A DNA stretch of 46,178 nt from Bacillota bacterium (GCA_017656145.1 JACDOI010000017.1:1-46178), one strand, 5' to 3'. Shown: positions 27,164-38,122, numbered from the stretch's first letter. A program made the numbers and translations. The notes: a model not told the origin generated them from the letters alone.

Positions 27164-28537
27164 TTGGGCCGGTTGTTTGGTACCGACGGGGTGCGGGGCG
27201 TGGGAAACCGGGAACTTACGCCCGAATTGGCATTCCGCCTGGGGCGGTGCGCCGCGGCGGTGCTGGGCGGAGGAACGAGCGGCGAGCCTGGAGGGCGGGC
27301 GGTGCTCGGCAGGGATACGCGCCGCTCGGGAGACGTCTTGGAAGCCGCTCTTGCTGCTGGCATCGCGTCCTGCGGCGTGGATGTGCTCCGGGTCGGCGTC
27401 GTGCCCACGCCCGGTGTGGCATACCTGACGCGGGCGTTGGACGCCTCATTCGGCGCCATGATTTCCGCCTCCCACAATCCTGCGGAAGACAACGGGATCA
27501 AGTTTTTCGCCCAAGGCGGCTATAAACTCCCCGACGATGCGGAGGCCAAGATCGAGGCGCTCCTTCTTGACGAATCCGGAAAACGGGCGTGTTCGGCGGA
27601 CGACGGCTTGCCCCGGCCGACCGGGGCCGGCATCGGCCGCATCTTGGACGCGGTCCGCGAGGTTCAACGGTACGCTCGGTTTTTGACCGAATCCGCGGGA
27701 GTGAGACTGGACGGGATGCGGATCGTGGTGGACTGCGCCCACGGGGCCGCGTTCCGGCTCGCGCCCGCGGTGCTCCGGGATCTTGGGGCGGAAGTCATCG
27801 CCCTTTGCAATGAGCCCGACGGGATGAACATCAACGTCGGATGCGGGTCGACCCATCCTGAGCTCATGCAGGCAGCCGTCCGCGAGCACCGGGCCGATGC
27901 GGGCCTAGCCCACGACGGCGACGCAGACCGGGTCATTATGGCCGATGAGCGCGGACAGCTTGTAGATGGCGATGTCATCCTGGCCATTTGCGGTCTGCAC
28001 CTGGCGGCCCAGGACCGGTTGCCGGGGCGGGCCGTGGCCGCGACCGTCTACAGCAACCTGGGGCTGAAGCGGACGCTGGAACGGGCCGGCGTCGCCGTGG
28101 TGGAGACGCCGCCGGGCGACCGGGCGGTGCTGGAGGCGCTGCTCTCCCATGGGCTTGTCCTCGGCGGCGAACAGTCGGGCCATGTCATTTTCCTCGGGCA
28201 CAACACGACAGGCGACGGCCTTTTGACCGGCCTGCAGGTGTTGCGGATCATGCAGGAGACGGGGCGGGCGTTGTCCGATCTGGCTTCCCAGATGACCCGC
28301 CTCCCGCAGGTGCTGACCAAAGTTCCGGTTCGGGACAAGGAGGCCTTTTCCGAGAACGCGCGGGTGCAGGAGGTGATCCGCCGGGAAGAGCAACAGCTGG
28401 GGGCTGAAGGCCGGCTCTTGGTTCGCCCCTCCGGTACCGAGCCGGTCGTCCGGATCATGGGCGAGGGAACCGACGAAGCCCGGGTCCGGGCAGCCGTTGA
28501 GCGCATCGCCGTCGTCATCGCGGCGGAGCTCGGATGA
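27164..28537 (+). CDS. glmM: Phosphoglucosamine mutase
   Basis: Interconverts glucosamine-6-phosphate and glucosamine-1-phosphate for UDP-GlcNAc and peptidoglycan. The 457-residue product begins at the conserved LFGTDGVRG and has the active-site phosphoserine Ser103 in ISASHNP. The metal loop DGDADR and the C-terminal phosphate-binding RPSGTEPVVRIM follow. The start is a TTG at 27164 with GGGAGGGAAC eight bases upstream; the frame extends back to 27101 without homology. The stop codon is followed after one base by the glmS ribozyme cleavage site. Confidence 0.95.
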   Translation: MGRLFGTDGVRGVGNRELTPELAFRLGRCAAAVLGGGTSGEPGGRAVLGRDTRRSGDVLEAALAAGIASCGVDVLRVGVVPTPGVAYLTRALDASFGAMISASHNPAEDNGIKFFAQGGYKLPDDAEAKIEALLLDESGKRACSADDGLPRPTGAGIGRILDAVREVQRYARFLTESAGVRLDGMRIVVDCAHGAAFRLAPAVLRDLGAEVIALCNEPDGMNINVGCGSTHPELMQAAVREHRADAGLAHDGDADRVIMADERGQLVDGDVILAICGLHLAAQDRLPGRAVAATVYSNLGLKRTLERAGVAVVETPPGDRAVLEALLSHGLVLGGEQSGHVIFLGHNTTGDGLLTGLQVLRIMQETGRALSDLASQMTRLPQVLTKVPVRDKEAFSENARVQEVIRREEQQLGAEGRLLVRPSGTEPVVRIMGEGTDEARVRAAVERIAVVIAAELG

Positions 28538-28706
28538 AGCGCCAGGCCTCAGCCGCCGTGTGCTGACCGGCGCTGAGGTGACGAGGTTGGGGATCTCGAA
28601 CGTATCGGCGGGTGACCCACGGCCACGGCCGCGGTCGAGAGGGCGCCGACAAAGCCCGGGAGCGATCCCGGAGGGAAAACGGCGTCCGGGCGGTCCTAAT
28701 GATAGG
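28538..28706 (+). ncRNA. glmS ribozyme (GlcN6P-activated self-cleaving riboswitch)
   Basis: The glmM-glmS gap matches the glmS ribozyme core: the cleavage site A/GCGCCAG at 28538-28545, P1 formed by CCTCAGC and GCTGAGG, then GACGAGG..GGGGATCTCGA..TCGGCGGGTGACCC-ACGG, the most conserved part (about 28580-28622). GACAAAGCCCGGG and a 3' hairpin region complete it to about 28706. Predicted cleavage between A28538 and G28539 is one base after the glmM stop. When glucosamine-6-phosphate is abundant, self-cleavage should destabilise the glmS mRNA while leaving glmM whole. The 3' boundary is approximate. Confidence 0.92.
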
Positions 28707-28773
28707 GAGGTGGATGCCTCGACTCCGGCAGCCGGAACGGGAGGGGGTTCCGTGGGGTCAGGCTTGTGGATTC

Positions 28774-30603
<1,830 letters not shown>

Positions 30604-30613
30604 GGGAGCGGGC

Positions 30614-31015
30614 ATGGTCCTTGGGGTAGGCGTGGACGTGGTGGCCGTGGACCGGATTGCGCAAGCCGTCGACCGGCTCGGCGTCCGGTTTCTCCGGCGC
30701 GTCTACACCGAGGCCGAAGCAAGGACATGTCTCGCCCGCCGGCAACGGGCGGCCTGTCTGGCCGCCCGCTTTGCCGCCAAGGAGGCAGTGATGAAGGCGC
30801 TGGGCTGCGGATTGGGCCCGGTGGGATGGCGGGACATCGAAGTCCAGCGGGGACCCGGCGGCCGGCCGCAAGTCCGGCTGGAGGGAGCCGCCGCCCGGCT
30901 GGCGAACGAAAAGGGTGTCGAGCGGATTCACCTCAGCCTGTCCCATGACGGCGGCATAGCCATCGCCTGCGCCGTTGCGTGGGGCGGGGGGGAAGCCCGG
31001 GGAGAGACGGTGTGA
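30614..31015 (+). CDS. acpS: Holo-[acyl-carrier-protein] synthase
   Basis: Transfers phosphopantetheine from CoA to apo-ACP, activating fatty acid synthesis. The 133-residue product has the two magnesium-binding motifs GVGVDVVAVDRI (Asp8) and RFAAKEAVMKALG (Glu57), and the ending HLSLSHDGGIAIACAV. SD GAGGGAG and an ATG ten bases after glmS. Its last four bases overlap the start of nnrD; acpS-nnrD-alr is a common Bacillota order. Confidence 0.95.
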   Translation: MVLGVGVDVVAVDRIAQAVDRLGVRFLRRVYTEAEARTCLARRQRAACLAARFAAKEAVMKALGCGLGPVGWRDIEVQRGPGGRPQVRLEGAAARLANEKGVERIHLSLSHDGGIAIACAVAWGGGEARGETV

Positions 31016-32643
31016 AGGTCGTCACATCCCAGGAAATGCGGGCCATCGACGGGCAGGCCATAGAGGAGTACGGAATTCCGGGCCTCGTTCTCATGGAGCA
31101 CGCGGGCTGGCAAGTGGCGCGGCGGGCGTGGGACTTGTTGGCGGACATCGGCGGGCGGAAAGTCGTCGTGTTTGCCGGCACCGGCAACAACGGCGGAGAC
31201 GGGTGCGTCGCGGCGCGGCACCTGTTCAACTGGGGCGCCCGGGTTCGGATCGTCCTGGCCGGTGACCCGAACCGGGCCGGACCCGATGCCGCCAAGCAGC
31301 TGGAGATGGCGAGGCGCCTTGGCATCGAGGTCGTGCCGCTGACCGCCGAAACCCGCCAGAAGGTGCGGCTGAACGCGGCCGCCGCGGATGTGTTGGTCGA
31401 CGCGCTGCTGGGCACAGGGAGCAAGGGGGCGCCCCGGGGAGCGGCGGGCCAAGCGGTTGACATCCTCAACGGCTCCGGCAAGCCGGTGGTGGCGGTGGAC
31501 ATTCCCTCCGGCGTCGACGCCGACACCGGCGCCGTGCCGGGTAACGCGGTCCAGGCCGAGTGGACGGTCACGTTCGGCCTGCCCAAGGTGGGCTTGCTGC
31601 TGTCCCCGGGGCGGCGCTTTGCCGGGCGCATCGCCGTCGTCGACATCGGGCTTCCCCGGATGCTGCTTGAGCGCGGCTCGCGGGAATGGGTCGAAGAGGA
31701 CTTTGTCCGAAAGTTGCTGCCGCCCAGGCCGCGGGATGGGCACAAGGGGACGTTCGGCCACGTGCTGGTGGTCGGCGGCTCCCGGGGGATGTCCGGTGCC
31801 GCCCTGCTCGCCGCCCGGGGGGCCCAGCGGGTGGGCGCAGGGCTGGTGACGGTAGCTGGACCGGCCAGCCTGCAGCCGGTATTCTCCCAGGCAGTGATGG
31901 AGGCGCTGACGCAGCCGTTGCCTGAAGATCCCGCAGGGTTGGTGGCGCCGGAAGCGTCCGCTGCGGTTTTGTCGTTGAGTGCCCGTACCGACGTTCTGGT
32001 GATCGGCCCCGGCTTGTCCCGCACCCCCGGCGCGGGCGAGATGGTCCGAAGGGTGCTGGACGGGGCAGGCAGCCCGGCGGTGGTGGATGCCGACGCCCTC
32101 TACGCCCTCGGTCCCGGCGGCCGGTGGCTGGAGAGTCGTTCGCAGGAGCGGCCGCTGGTGCTCACCCCGCACCCGGGCGAGATGGCGCGGCTTTTGGACG
32201 GCTCTGTGGCCGACGTCCTGGCCGATCCTTTGGGGATAGCCGTTTCCCGGGCCCGGGCGTGGAAGGCGGTGGTCGTCCTGAAGGGAGCGCCGACGGTCGT
32301 GGCCGATCCTTCGGGCCAGGCGTTCATCAACAGCACCGGTAGCGACGCCCTGGCCACCGGCGGCACCGGCGATGTGCTCGCGGGCGCCATCGCGGGGCTC
32401 ATGGCCCAGGGGGCGGCGCCGCTGGCTGCCGCGGTGGCCGGCGTGTACGTCCACGGGCTGGCCGGTGAGCTGGCCGCGGCCCAGCTGGGACCCGCGGGCG
32501 TCGTGGCCGGTGACGTGGTGGAACGGATTCCGGCGGCGCTGGCCCGGGTGCGGGGCGAGCGGGGCCGGGGCTTGAGCGATTTCCAGCCCGTAGCGGGACA
32601 GGGCCGCCGCGGTTGGGGAATGGGGGAAGTCATCGGTGGATGA
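31012..32643 (+). CDS. nnrD: Bifunctional NAD(P)H-hydrate epimerase / ADP-dependent dehydratase
   Basis: Repairs hydrated NADH and NADPH. The 543-residue product is the fused form. The N-terminal YjeF/NnrE epimerase domain (about 1-215) contains FAGTGNNGGDGCVAARHL, DALLGTG and DIPSGVDADTG. The C-terminal NnrD domain (about 235-515) contains HVLVVGGSRGMSGAA, LTPHPGEMARLL and NSTGSDALATGGTGDVLAG. The GTG start overlaps the acpS stop (GTGA), and its end overlaps alr by eight bases. Confidence 0.94.
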   Translation: MKVVTSQEMRAIDGQAIEEYGIPGLVLMEHAGWQVARRAWDLLADIGGRKVVVFAGTGNNGGDGCVAARHLFNWGARVRIVLAGDPNRAGPDAAKQLEMARRLGIEVVPLTAETRQKVRLNAAAADVLVDALLGTGSKGAPRGAAGQAVDILNGSGKPVVAVDIPSGVDADTGAVPGNAVQAEWTVTFGLPKVGLLLSPGRRFAGRIAVVDIGLPRMLLERGSREWVEEDFVRKLLPPRPRDGHKGTFGHVLVVGGSRGMSGAALLAARGAQRVGAGLVTVAGPASLQPVFSQAVMEALTQPLPEDPAGLVAPEASAAVLSLSARTDVLVIGPGLSRTPGAGEMVRRVLDGAGSPAVVDADALYALGPGGRWLESRSQERPLVLTPHPGEMARLLDGSVADVLADPLGIAVSRARAWKAVVVLKGAPTVVADPSGQAFINSTGSDALATGGTGDVLAGAIAGLMAQGAAPLAAAVAGVYVHGLAGELAAAQLGPAGVVAGDVVERIPAALARVRGERGRGLSDFQPVAGQGRRGWGMGEVIGG

Positions 32644-33808
32644 CGGGCGCAGTTTGACCGGTGAAGATCTTCGCTGGATCGAAGTTGACCACGCGCGCAT
32701 CGCGGCCAACGTCCGGGCGATGAAAAGCCTCCTGGGCCCGGCGAGCCTTTGGGCTGTCGTCAAGGCACAAGGGTACGGTCACGGGGCCGTCGAAGTGGCC
32801 CGCACGGCGCTGGCCGCCGGGGCCGCGGGACTTGCCGTCGCGTCGGTGGAGGAAGGCGTCGAGTTGCGGCAAGCCGGGATCGAAGCGCCGGTTTTGGTCT
32901 TGACGCCCGCCCAACCGGCACAAGCGCGCTCGATCGCACGCCACCGACTGACCGCGGCGTTGAGCGACATGCCCGCTGCGGAAGCCTTGGCGGCCGCGGG
33001 CCGAAGCCTAGGCGAGGCGGTGCCGGTGCACGTAAAGGTCGATACCGGCATGGGCCGCTTCGGCGTTCTGCCCGAGGACGCCGTTGCCTTCGTTCGCCGC
33101 GCCCGGCAGTTCAGCGGTCTTGCCGTCGAAGGGGCGTTTACCCATCTGGCCGCAGCCGACGAGGAAGACCTCGGGCCCGCCCGGGTTCAGCTCGCGCGGT
33201 TTTCCAACGCCGTGCGCGATCTGGAGCGGGAAGGGCTCAAGCCTCCGCTGGTCCACTGCGCCAACAGCGCCGCCGCGGTATCCTTGCCCGAAAGCCGTTT
33301 CGATCTGGCCCGGGTAGGCATCGCCCTGTACGGCCTGTACCCGTCGGATGCGGTACGGCGCCGGGCGAAGGCCGCCGGGATCGTCTTGCAGCCCGCCATG
33401 ACTTTTCGGGCCCGGGTGTTGGCCGTGCGCCAGGTGCCCGCGGGCTGGACCGTCGGATACGGGCACACGTTCGTGGCGTCCCGGCCGACGGTTGTGGCCA
33501 CCCTGGCCGCGGGCTACGCCGCGGGCCTGGCCCGGGGGTTGTCCCACAAAGGCGAGGTGCTGCTTGCGGGCCAGAGGCGGCCGATCATCGGTCGGATTTG
33601 TATGAACCATTGTATGGTGGACGCCGGCGACTTGCCGGTCCGACCTGGAGATGTCGCGACGCTGCTTGGGGCGGACGGCGGGTCGGCGGTGACGGCCGAG
33701 GACTGGGCGGGCCACCTGGGAACGATCCCGTACGAGGTGGTTTGCCTGGTGGGCGGCCGAAACCCCCGCCGCCACCTGGCCGAAGCGGCCGCCGGGAATG
33801 CCTCCTGA
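32636..33808 (+). CDS. alr: Alanine racemase
   Basis: A PLP enzyme making D-alanine for peptidoglycan. The 390-residue product has the PLP lysine Lys43 in AVVKAQGYGHG and the catalytic tyrosine at about 275 in VGYGHTF. Further conserved motifs are VHVKVDTGMGRFG, RVGIALYGLYPS and GRICMNHCMVDAG. In the PLP motif the usual AVVKANAYGHG has Gln-Gly in place of Asn-Ala, a mild change. GTG start overlapping the nnrD stop. The gene converges on glnA; a short CTGGT/ACCAG hairpin (33820-33834) in the gap may act as a weak terminator. Confidence 0.95.
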   Translation: MDDGRSLTGEDLRWIEVDHARIAANVRAMKSLLGPASLWAVVKAQGYGHGAVEVARTALAAGAAGLAVASVEEGVELRQAGIEAPVLVLTPAQPAQARSIARHRLTAALSDMPAAEALAAAGRSLGEAVPVHVKVDTGMGRFGVLPEDAVAFVRRARQFSGLAVEGAFTHLAAADEEDLGPARVQLARFSNAVRDLEREGLKPPLVHCANSAAAVSLPESRFDLARVGIALYGLYPSDAVRRRAKAAGIVLQPAMTFRARVLAVRQVPAGWTVGYGHTFVASRPTVVATLAAGYAAGLARGLSHKGEVLLAGQRRPIIGRICMNHCMVDAGDLPVRPGDVATLLGADGGSAVTAEDWAGHLGTIPYEVVCLVGGRNPRRHLAEAAAGNAS

Positions 33809-33884
33809 TCCGCCTGGGCCTGGTGCAAGACCAGAACCCGCGGCGTCGAGGCGTCCGGGGCCGCGTTCAGCCGGGGATCGGCGG

Positions 33885-35222
33885 CTAAAACTTGGCCAGG
33901 TACTGCTCGATTTCCCACGGGTGGACTTGCGTCCGGTACAAGTCCCACTCGATGGCTTTCGCCTGCAGGAACTTCTCGGACGTGTGGGGACCGAGCACGC
34001 TCATGATCACTTCGTCTTGTTGCAGCTCCCGGACCGCTTCCTCAAGGCTTGCCGGCAGGCTTGAGACGCCCGCGGCGGCCCGTTCGGCCGGAGTCATATG
34101 GTAGATGTTCTTGTCGAGCGACTCAGGCGGTTCGATTCTGTTCTTGATCCCGTCAAGCCCGGCTTTGATGATGGCCGCGAACGCGAGGTACGGGTTGCAC
34201 GACGGGTCCGGCGACCTCAGCTCCACCCGGGTTCCCTGCTCGCGGCTCAACGGAACCCGCACCAGGGCGCTGCGGTTCTGCGCGGACCACGAGACGTACA
34301 CCGGAGCCTCATATCCGGCCACCAGCCGCTTGTACGAGTTGACCAGCGGATTGGTGATGGCCGTGAACCCGCGGGCGTGGGCCAGCAACCCGCCGATGAA
34401 GTGCAACGCCGTCTCGCTCAGCTGGAACGGCCCATTGGGATCGTAAAACGCGTTGCGCCCGTCCTTGAACAGCGAGATGTGGGTGTGCATCCCGGATCCG
34501 TTGATGCCGAAGATGGGCTTGGGCATGAAGGTGGCGTGCAAGCCGTGCCGCGTCGCAATGGTGCGGGTGACGAATTTGAACGTCGCGACCCGGTCGGCGG
34601 TCACCAGCGCTTCATCGTATTTGAAGTCGATTTCATGTTGCCCGGCGGCCACTTCGTGGTGGGATGCCTCTACCTCGAAGCCCATCTCTTCCAGCGCCAG
34701 GACGATATCCTTGCGGGCGTCTTCGCCTTTGTCGACGGGTCCCATGTCGAAGTAGCCCGCCCGATCGTGGGTTTCCGTGGTGGCGTCGCCGTCGTCCGCC
34801 TGCTTGAACAGGAAGAACTCGCACTCGGGTCCGAGATTGACTTTGAAACCCAGTTCTTCCGCTTCCTGCAAGACACGCTTCAGGATGAAGCGGGGATCAC
34901 CCTCGAAGGGCTGGCCGTTGCTGCGGTATACGTCGCAGATGAGACGGGCCTCGGTCCCGTGATCCGACGCCGTCCACGGGAAGATGACGAAGGTGGAGTA
35001 GTCGGGGTGCAAGACCATGTCCGACTCCTCGATCCGGGTGAAGCCTTCGATGGACGAGCCGTCGAACATAATGTCGTCGTCCAAGGCCTTCTCCAATTGG
35101 CTGACGGGAATCGTGACGTTCTTGATGACGCCGGTGATGTCGGAAAACTGCAGCCGGATAAACCGGACGTTTTGCTGTTCCGCCTTCCGGAGAATATCGT
35201 CCTTCGTATATTTGACGGCCAT
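33885..35222 (-). CDS. glnA: Glutamine synthetase, class I-alpha
   Basis: Makes glutamine from glutamate, ammonia and ATP. The 445-residue product has the length of Bacillota GSI-alpha. Motifs include the N-terminal [29 protein letters not shown] (Arg63 corresponds to the glutamine-feedback Arg62 of Bacillus), the ATP-site [12 protein letters not shown], and NRSALVRVP. The Arg63 segment matters both for feedback and for interaction with GlnR in Bacillus. The ATG shares its A with the glnR stop (TGATG), so translation is coupled. Confidence 0.97.
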   Translation of the reverse strand: MAVKYTKDDILRKAEQQNVRFIRLQFSDITGVIKNVTIPVSQLEKALDDDIMFDGSSIEGFTRIEESDMVLHPDYSTFVIFPWTASDHGTEARLICDVYRSNGQPFEGDPRFILKRVLQEAEELGFKVNLGPECEFFLFKQADDGDATTETHDRAGYFDMGPVDKGEDARKDIVLALEEMGFEVEASHHEVAAGQHEIDFKYDEALVTADRVATFKFVTRTIATRHGLHATFMPKPIFGINGSGMHTHISLFKDGRNAFYDPNGPFQLSETALHFIGGLLAHARGFTAITNPLVNSYKRLVAGYEAPVYVSWSAQNRSALVRVPLSREQGTRVELRSPDPSCNPYLAFAAIIKAGLDGIKNRIEPPESLDKNIYHMTPAERAAAGVSSLPASLEEAVRELQQDEVIMSVLGPHTSEKFLQAKAIEWDLYRTQVHPWEIEQYLAKF

Positions 35223-35698
35223 CAGTCCATATTCGCCTCCTCGCTTGCATGTTCACTCCCCGGTCTTGAGAAACCGGGAGCGGTCAGCCGCCGGATGAGC
35301 TCCGCCTGGTTGTCTACCGGAAAAATCGACGTGAGCTTCCGGCCGGCGGCCAGCTGGGATACGATCAGGTCGTGGTCCAGCTGGGGAACGCCTTCCACTG
35401 GGGGCAGCGGCACCTCGTGGCGTGGCGGGGGTTTCGCGCCCGCGGGCCCCGAACCAGCCGCGTGGCCGTCCAACCAACCCTTGATGCCTTGCAACGACAG
35501 CCCTTGATTGAGCAGCTCCTTGATCTGCAGCAGGCGATCAACGTCCGCGGGAGAATAGAGCCGCTGCTTTCCCTTGGTGCGCTGCGGGCGGATCAGACCG
35601 TGCTGCTCGTAGTAGCGGATCTGTCGTCCCGTGAGGCCGGTCAGTTTTTCCACCACGCCGATCGAATAGACGGGCGCCGTGCGATCGATCCGGCTCAT
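35222..35698 (-). CDS. glnR: MerR-family nitrogen repressor GlnR
   Basis: Repressor of glutamine synthetase genes when glutamine is plentiful. The 158-residue product has the MerR winged-helix domain ([20 protein letters not shown]...[14 protein letters not shown], about 11-75), a proline-rich linker, and a C-terminal tail. The tail contains [12 protein letters not shown], reminiscent of the GlnR/TnrA end that senses feedback-inhibited GS. The start is the ATG at 35698 with AAAGGGGG ahead; 11 further upstream codons overlap the promoter and SD region. First gene of glnR-glnA. Confidence 0.93.
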   Translation of the reverse strand: MSRIDRTAPVYSIGVVEKLTGLTGRQIRYYEQHGLIRPQRTKGKQRLYSPADVDRLLQIKELLNQGLSLQGIKGWLDGHAAGSGPAGAKPPPRHEVPLPPVEGVPQLDHDLIVSQLAAGRKLTSIFPVDNQAELIRRLTAPGFSRPGSEHASEEANMD

Positions 35699-35742
35699 GT
35701 CATTTCCCCCCTTTCGTGCCCGCCACATCAAATGTCAGCTCT

Positions 35743-35771
35743 ATGATATGATCATGTTATAGACGCGTCAA
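35743..35771 (-). promoter_or_regulatory. glnR-glnA promoter
   Basis: On the minus strand, TTGACG (35771-35766) and TATCAT (35748-35743) are separated by 17 bases. The spacer holds the palindrome ATGATCAT, and TGACA lies just downstream of the -10. A complete GlnR box (TGTNA-N7-TNACA) could not be fitted; only a half-site is seen. Confidence 0.6.
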
Positions 35772-35805
35772 TCCCGGTACGTAAATTTTTATGACAAGGA
35801 GGATG

Positions 35806-35881
35806 CCGGCGGGCCGATGAGAATAAGAACTGTCGATCCCGGCCGGCATCGCTCGGTGTTCAGGAACCGGCGGCCCGCCGG
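35806..35881 (+). other. Structured leader candidate before nadE
   Basis: CCGGCGGGCC (35806-35815) is exactly complementary to GGCCCGCCGG (35872-35881), enclosing 56 bases with further local pairing. It lies between the divergent glnR and nadE genes, just ahead of the nadE SD. No known riboswitch class was recognised. Confidence 0.35.
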
Positions 35882-35916
35882 GTGCAGTGCTGACGCGACG
35901 AAAGGAGCGAGGCGGT

Positions 35917-36708
35917 GTGAGCGGTTCAAATCCGCTGCGGCCCGTAGTCGACGGGCTGGTAGGCTGGATGCGACAGCAAGTCCATGAGGCCGGCGCGGCT
36001 GGGATCGTCGTGGGATTGAGCGGCGGGATCGACTCGGCGGTGGTCGGGGCCCTGGCAAGGCGCGCCTTTCCCGATCGGTGCCTTGGGCTCATCATGCCGT
36101 GCCACAGCGATCCGGCCGACGAGGCCGACGCGCGGCTGTTGGCGGAACATGAAGGAATCCCGTGGATGCGGGTCGATCTGACGCCGGTCTACGATCGACT
36201 GGCGGAGGCGCTTGAGCGAGGAGAACCTTCTCTTCCGCCCGGCACCGATGCAGGCACCGGCCGGGAGGTTCGGAATCGGCTGGCTGCGGCCAACGTGAAA
36301 CCGCGCCTGCGGATGATGACCGTGTACTACTGGGCCAACCGGTTGAACTACCTCGTGGCGGGGACCGGCAACCGGTCGGAGCTTTACGTCGGGTACTTCA
36401 CCAAATACGGCGACGGCGGCGTGGATCTGTTGCCCTTGGGTAACCTCGTCAAGCGGCAAGTGTACGCTCTGGCCGAGTTCCTCGGGATTCCGGAGCGGAT
36501 CCGGCAACGGCCGCCCAGCGCGGGACTGTGGCCCGCCCAGACCGATGAGGCGGAGATGGGGCTCACGTACGCGGTGTTGGACGGGTACTTGCTGACAGGC
36601 CAGGCTTCGCCCGATGCCCGGGAGCGCATCGAGCGGCTGCACGACGCAAGCGCGCACAAGCGCAGCCTGCCGCCCATCGCGCCGGTGGATTGGCCTCCGG
36701 AGGAATAG
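35917..36708 (+). CDS. nadE: Ammonia-dependent NAD+ synthetase
   Basis: Amidates nicotinic acid adenine dinucleotide to NAD+ using ammonia and ATP. The 263-residue product has the PP-loop LSGGIDSAVVGAL (SGGIDS at 35-40) and TGNRSELYVGYFTKYGDGG. The substrate motif RQRPPSAGLWPAQTDEAEMG follows. There is no glutaminase domain, so it is the short ammonia-using type. The GTG at 35917 follows SD AAAGGAGCG; the frame extends ten codons upstream through the SD. Confidence 0.95.
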   Translation: MSGSNPLRPVVDGLVGWMRQQVHEAGAAGIVVGLSGGIDSAVVGALARRAFPDRCLGLIMPCHSDPADEADARLLAEHEGIPWMRVDLTPVYDRLAEALERGEPSLPPGTDAGTGREVRNRLAAANVKPRLRMMTVYYWANRLNYLVAGTGNRSELYVGYFTKYGDGGVDLLPLGNLVKRQVYALAEFLGIPERIRQRPPSAGLWPAQTDEAEMGLTYAVLDGYLLTGQASPDARERIERLHDASAHKRSLPPIAPVDWPPEE

Positions 36709-36783
36709 CGGCAGGTTCGCGGCTCCAAGGCGGCCCGGCTGGGCGCGGTCGTGCCTGGGCCTGCTTTCTAAGGCGTGCGGTGA

Positions 36784-36812
36784 TGGCCAAGCGCCTTGGG
36801 AAATGGTACAAT
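36784..36812 (+). promoter_or_regulatory. hemA promoter close to the start codon
   Basis: TACAAT (36807-36812) is a strong -10, with TGGCCA (36784-36789, 4/6 match) 17 bases upstream. Transcription should begin about 36818-36820, only 4-6 bases before the hemA ATG. This would make the mRNA nearly leaderless. Confidence 0.5.
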
Positions 36813-36823
36813 ACGGGCTGGAC

Positions 36824-38122
36824 ATGGAGATCGTGTTAGTCGGCCTCAACCATAAGTCCGCCCCCGTCGCGGTGCGCGAGCGGCTTGCATTTGGCCCTGA
36901 AGAGTCCCGGCGCGAGCTGGCGCGCCTTGTGTCCCAGACGGGCCTGTCAGAAGCGGTCATCGTATCAACCTGCAACCGGACCGAAGTGTACGGTGCCACA
37001 GGGGACGGCCCGGAGGGGCTTGATAACGTCCGCGGGTTTTTGGCCGCGTTCGCCCGGTGGAAGCCCGAGGATCTCGCTCCTATGCTGTACCAGCTGACAG
37101 GTGCGGACGCGGCCTGCCATTTGGGTCGCGTGGCCGCGGGGCTGGATTCCATGCTGGTAGGCGAATCCCAGATTCTCGGCCAGGTGCGGGCCGCTTTGCG
37201 GCATGCCCGGGAGGCGGGGACCGCGGGGCCGTACTTGTCCCGGCTGTTTGAGGCGGCGATGAGAGCCGGAAAGCGGGCCCGGGCCGAAACCCCCATCGGC
37301 GAAGGCGCCATGTCCATCAGCCACGCGGCGGTGCAGCTTGCGGCCAAAATGTTCGGTTCATTGCGGGACCGGGACGTATTGCTCATCGGAGCCGGCAAAG
37401 TCGCGGACTTGGTCGCGCGGCACCTGTCCCGTCACGGCGCGGCTAGGGTGCGGGTGGCCAACCGGAACCCGCAACGGGCCGAGCGGCTGGCCGCGGCCTA
37501 CTCGTGGAATGCAGTTCCCTTGACATCGCTTGGCCAATGGCTCGAAAAATCGGACATTGTCATTAGTTCCACCGGCGCGCCGGAACCGATCATCGACGTT
37601 CCCATGGCCCAGGCCGCCCTAAAGCGCCGCAACGGCCGGCCGCTGCTTCTTGTCGACCTGGCCGTTCCTCGGGACGTGGATCCCGGCGTGGCCGGGCTTT
37701 CCGGCGCGGTCGTGTACAACATCGACGATCTCCAGTCGGTGGTCGACTCGGCGGTGGCCCGGCGCCGGGAATACCTGGAGCAGGCCGACGCGATCGTCCG
37801 GGAGACGATGGACGAGTATTTGGCGTGGTACCGGGAGCGGATGGTGAGCCCTGTCATTGCCCGTCTCCGCCGGCGGGCCGAAGCCATCCGCGAGCGGGAG
37901 CTGGACAAGGCGCTAAGACGGCTGAACCATTTGCCCGAGGCGGACAAGGAGCGCATCCGGGCTCTTTCCTCCGCCATCGTCAATAAACTGTTGCACGAGC
38001 CGACCGTGCGGCTGAAGGAACACGCGCGCGCAGGCGTCGGAGAGGAGCTGGCCCGGGTCGTCGACGAGCTGTTCGCGTCCGCCGACGAATTCGACCGGAC
38101 GGCGACCCGGCGATCGGGATGA
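36824..38122 (+). CDS. hemA: Glutamyl-tRNA reductase
   Basis: Reduces glutamyl-tRNA with NADPH to glutamate-1-semialdehyde, the first step of C5-pathway heme synthesis. The 432-residue product starts MEIVLVGLNHKSAPV, has the catalytic Cys50 in STCNRTEVY and GESQILGQVRAAL. A Rossmann domain (LLIGAGKVADLVARHL, about 185-300) and the C-terminal dimerisation helices follow. No SD precedes the ATG at 36824, and a good -10 lies just upstream, suggesting a leaderless message. An in-frame ATG at 36803 overlaps the -10 and also lacks an SD. Followed by hemC. Confidence 0.95.
   Translation: MEIVLVGLNHKSAPVAVRERLAFGPEESRRELARLVSQTGLSEAVIVSTCNRTEVYGATGDGPEGLDNVRGFLAAFARWKPEDLAPMLYQLTGADAACHLGRVAAGLDSMLVGESQILGQVRAALRHAREAGTAGPYLSRLFEAAMRAGKRARAETPIGEGAMSISHAAVQLAAKMFGSLRDRDVLLIGAGKVADLVARHLSRHGAARVRVANRNPQRAERLAAAYSWNAVPLTSLGQWLEKSDIVISSTGAPEPIIDVPMAQAALKRRNGRPLLLVDLAVPRDVDPGVAGLSGAVVYNIDDLQSVVDSAVARRREYLEQADAIVRETMDEYLAWYRERMVSPVIARLRRRAEAIRERELDKALRRLNHLPEADKERIRALSSAIVNKLLHEPTVRLKEHARAGVGEELARVVDELFASADEFDRTATRRSG

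Noticed and set aside
35730-35772. Complete GlnR operator upstream of glnR
   Set aside because: Only a TGACA half-site and an ATGATCAT palindrome were seen; the full TGTNA-N7-TNACA pattern did not fit.
35817-35916. Short leader peptide ORF before nadE
   Set aside because: Basic low-complexity translation in a different frame from nadE; the region looks structured rather than coding.
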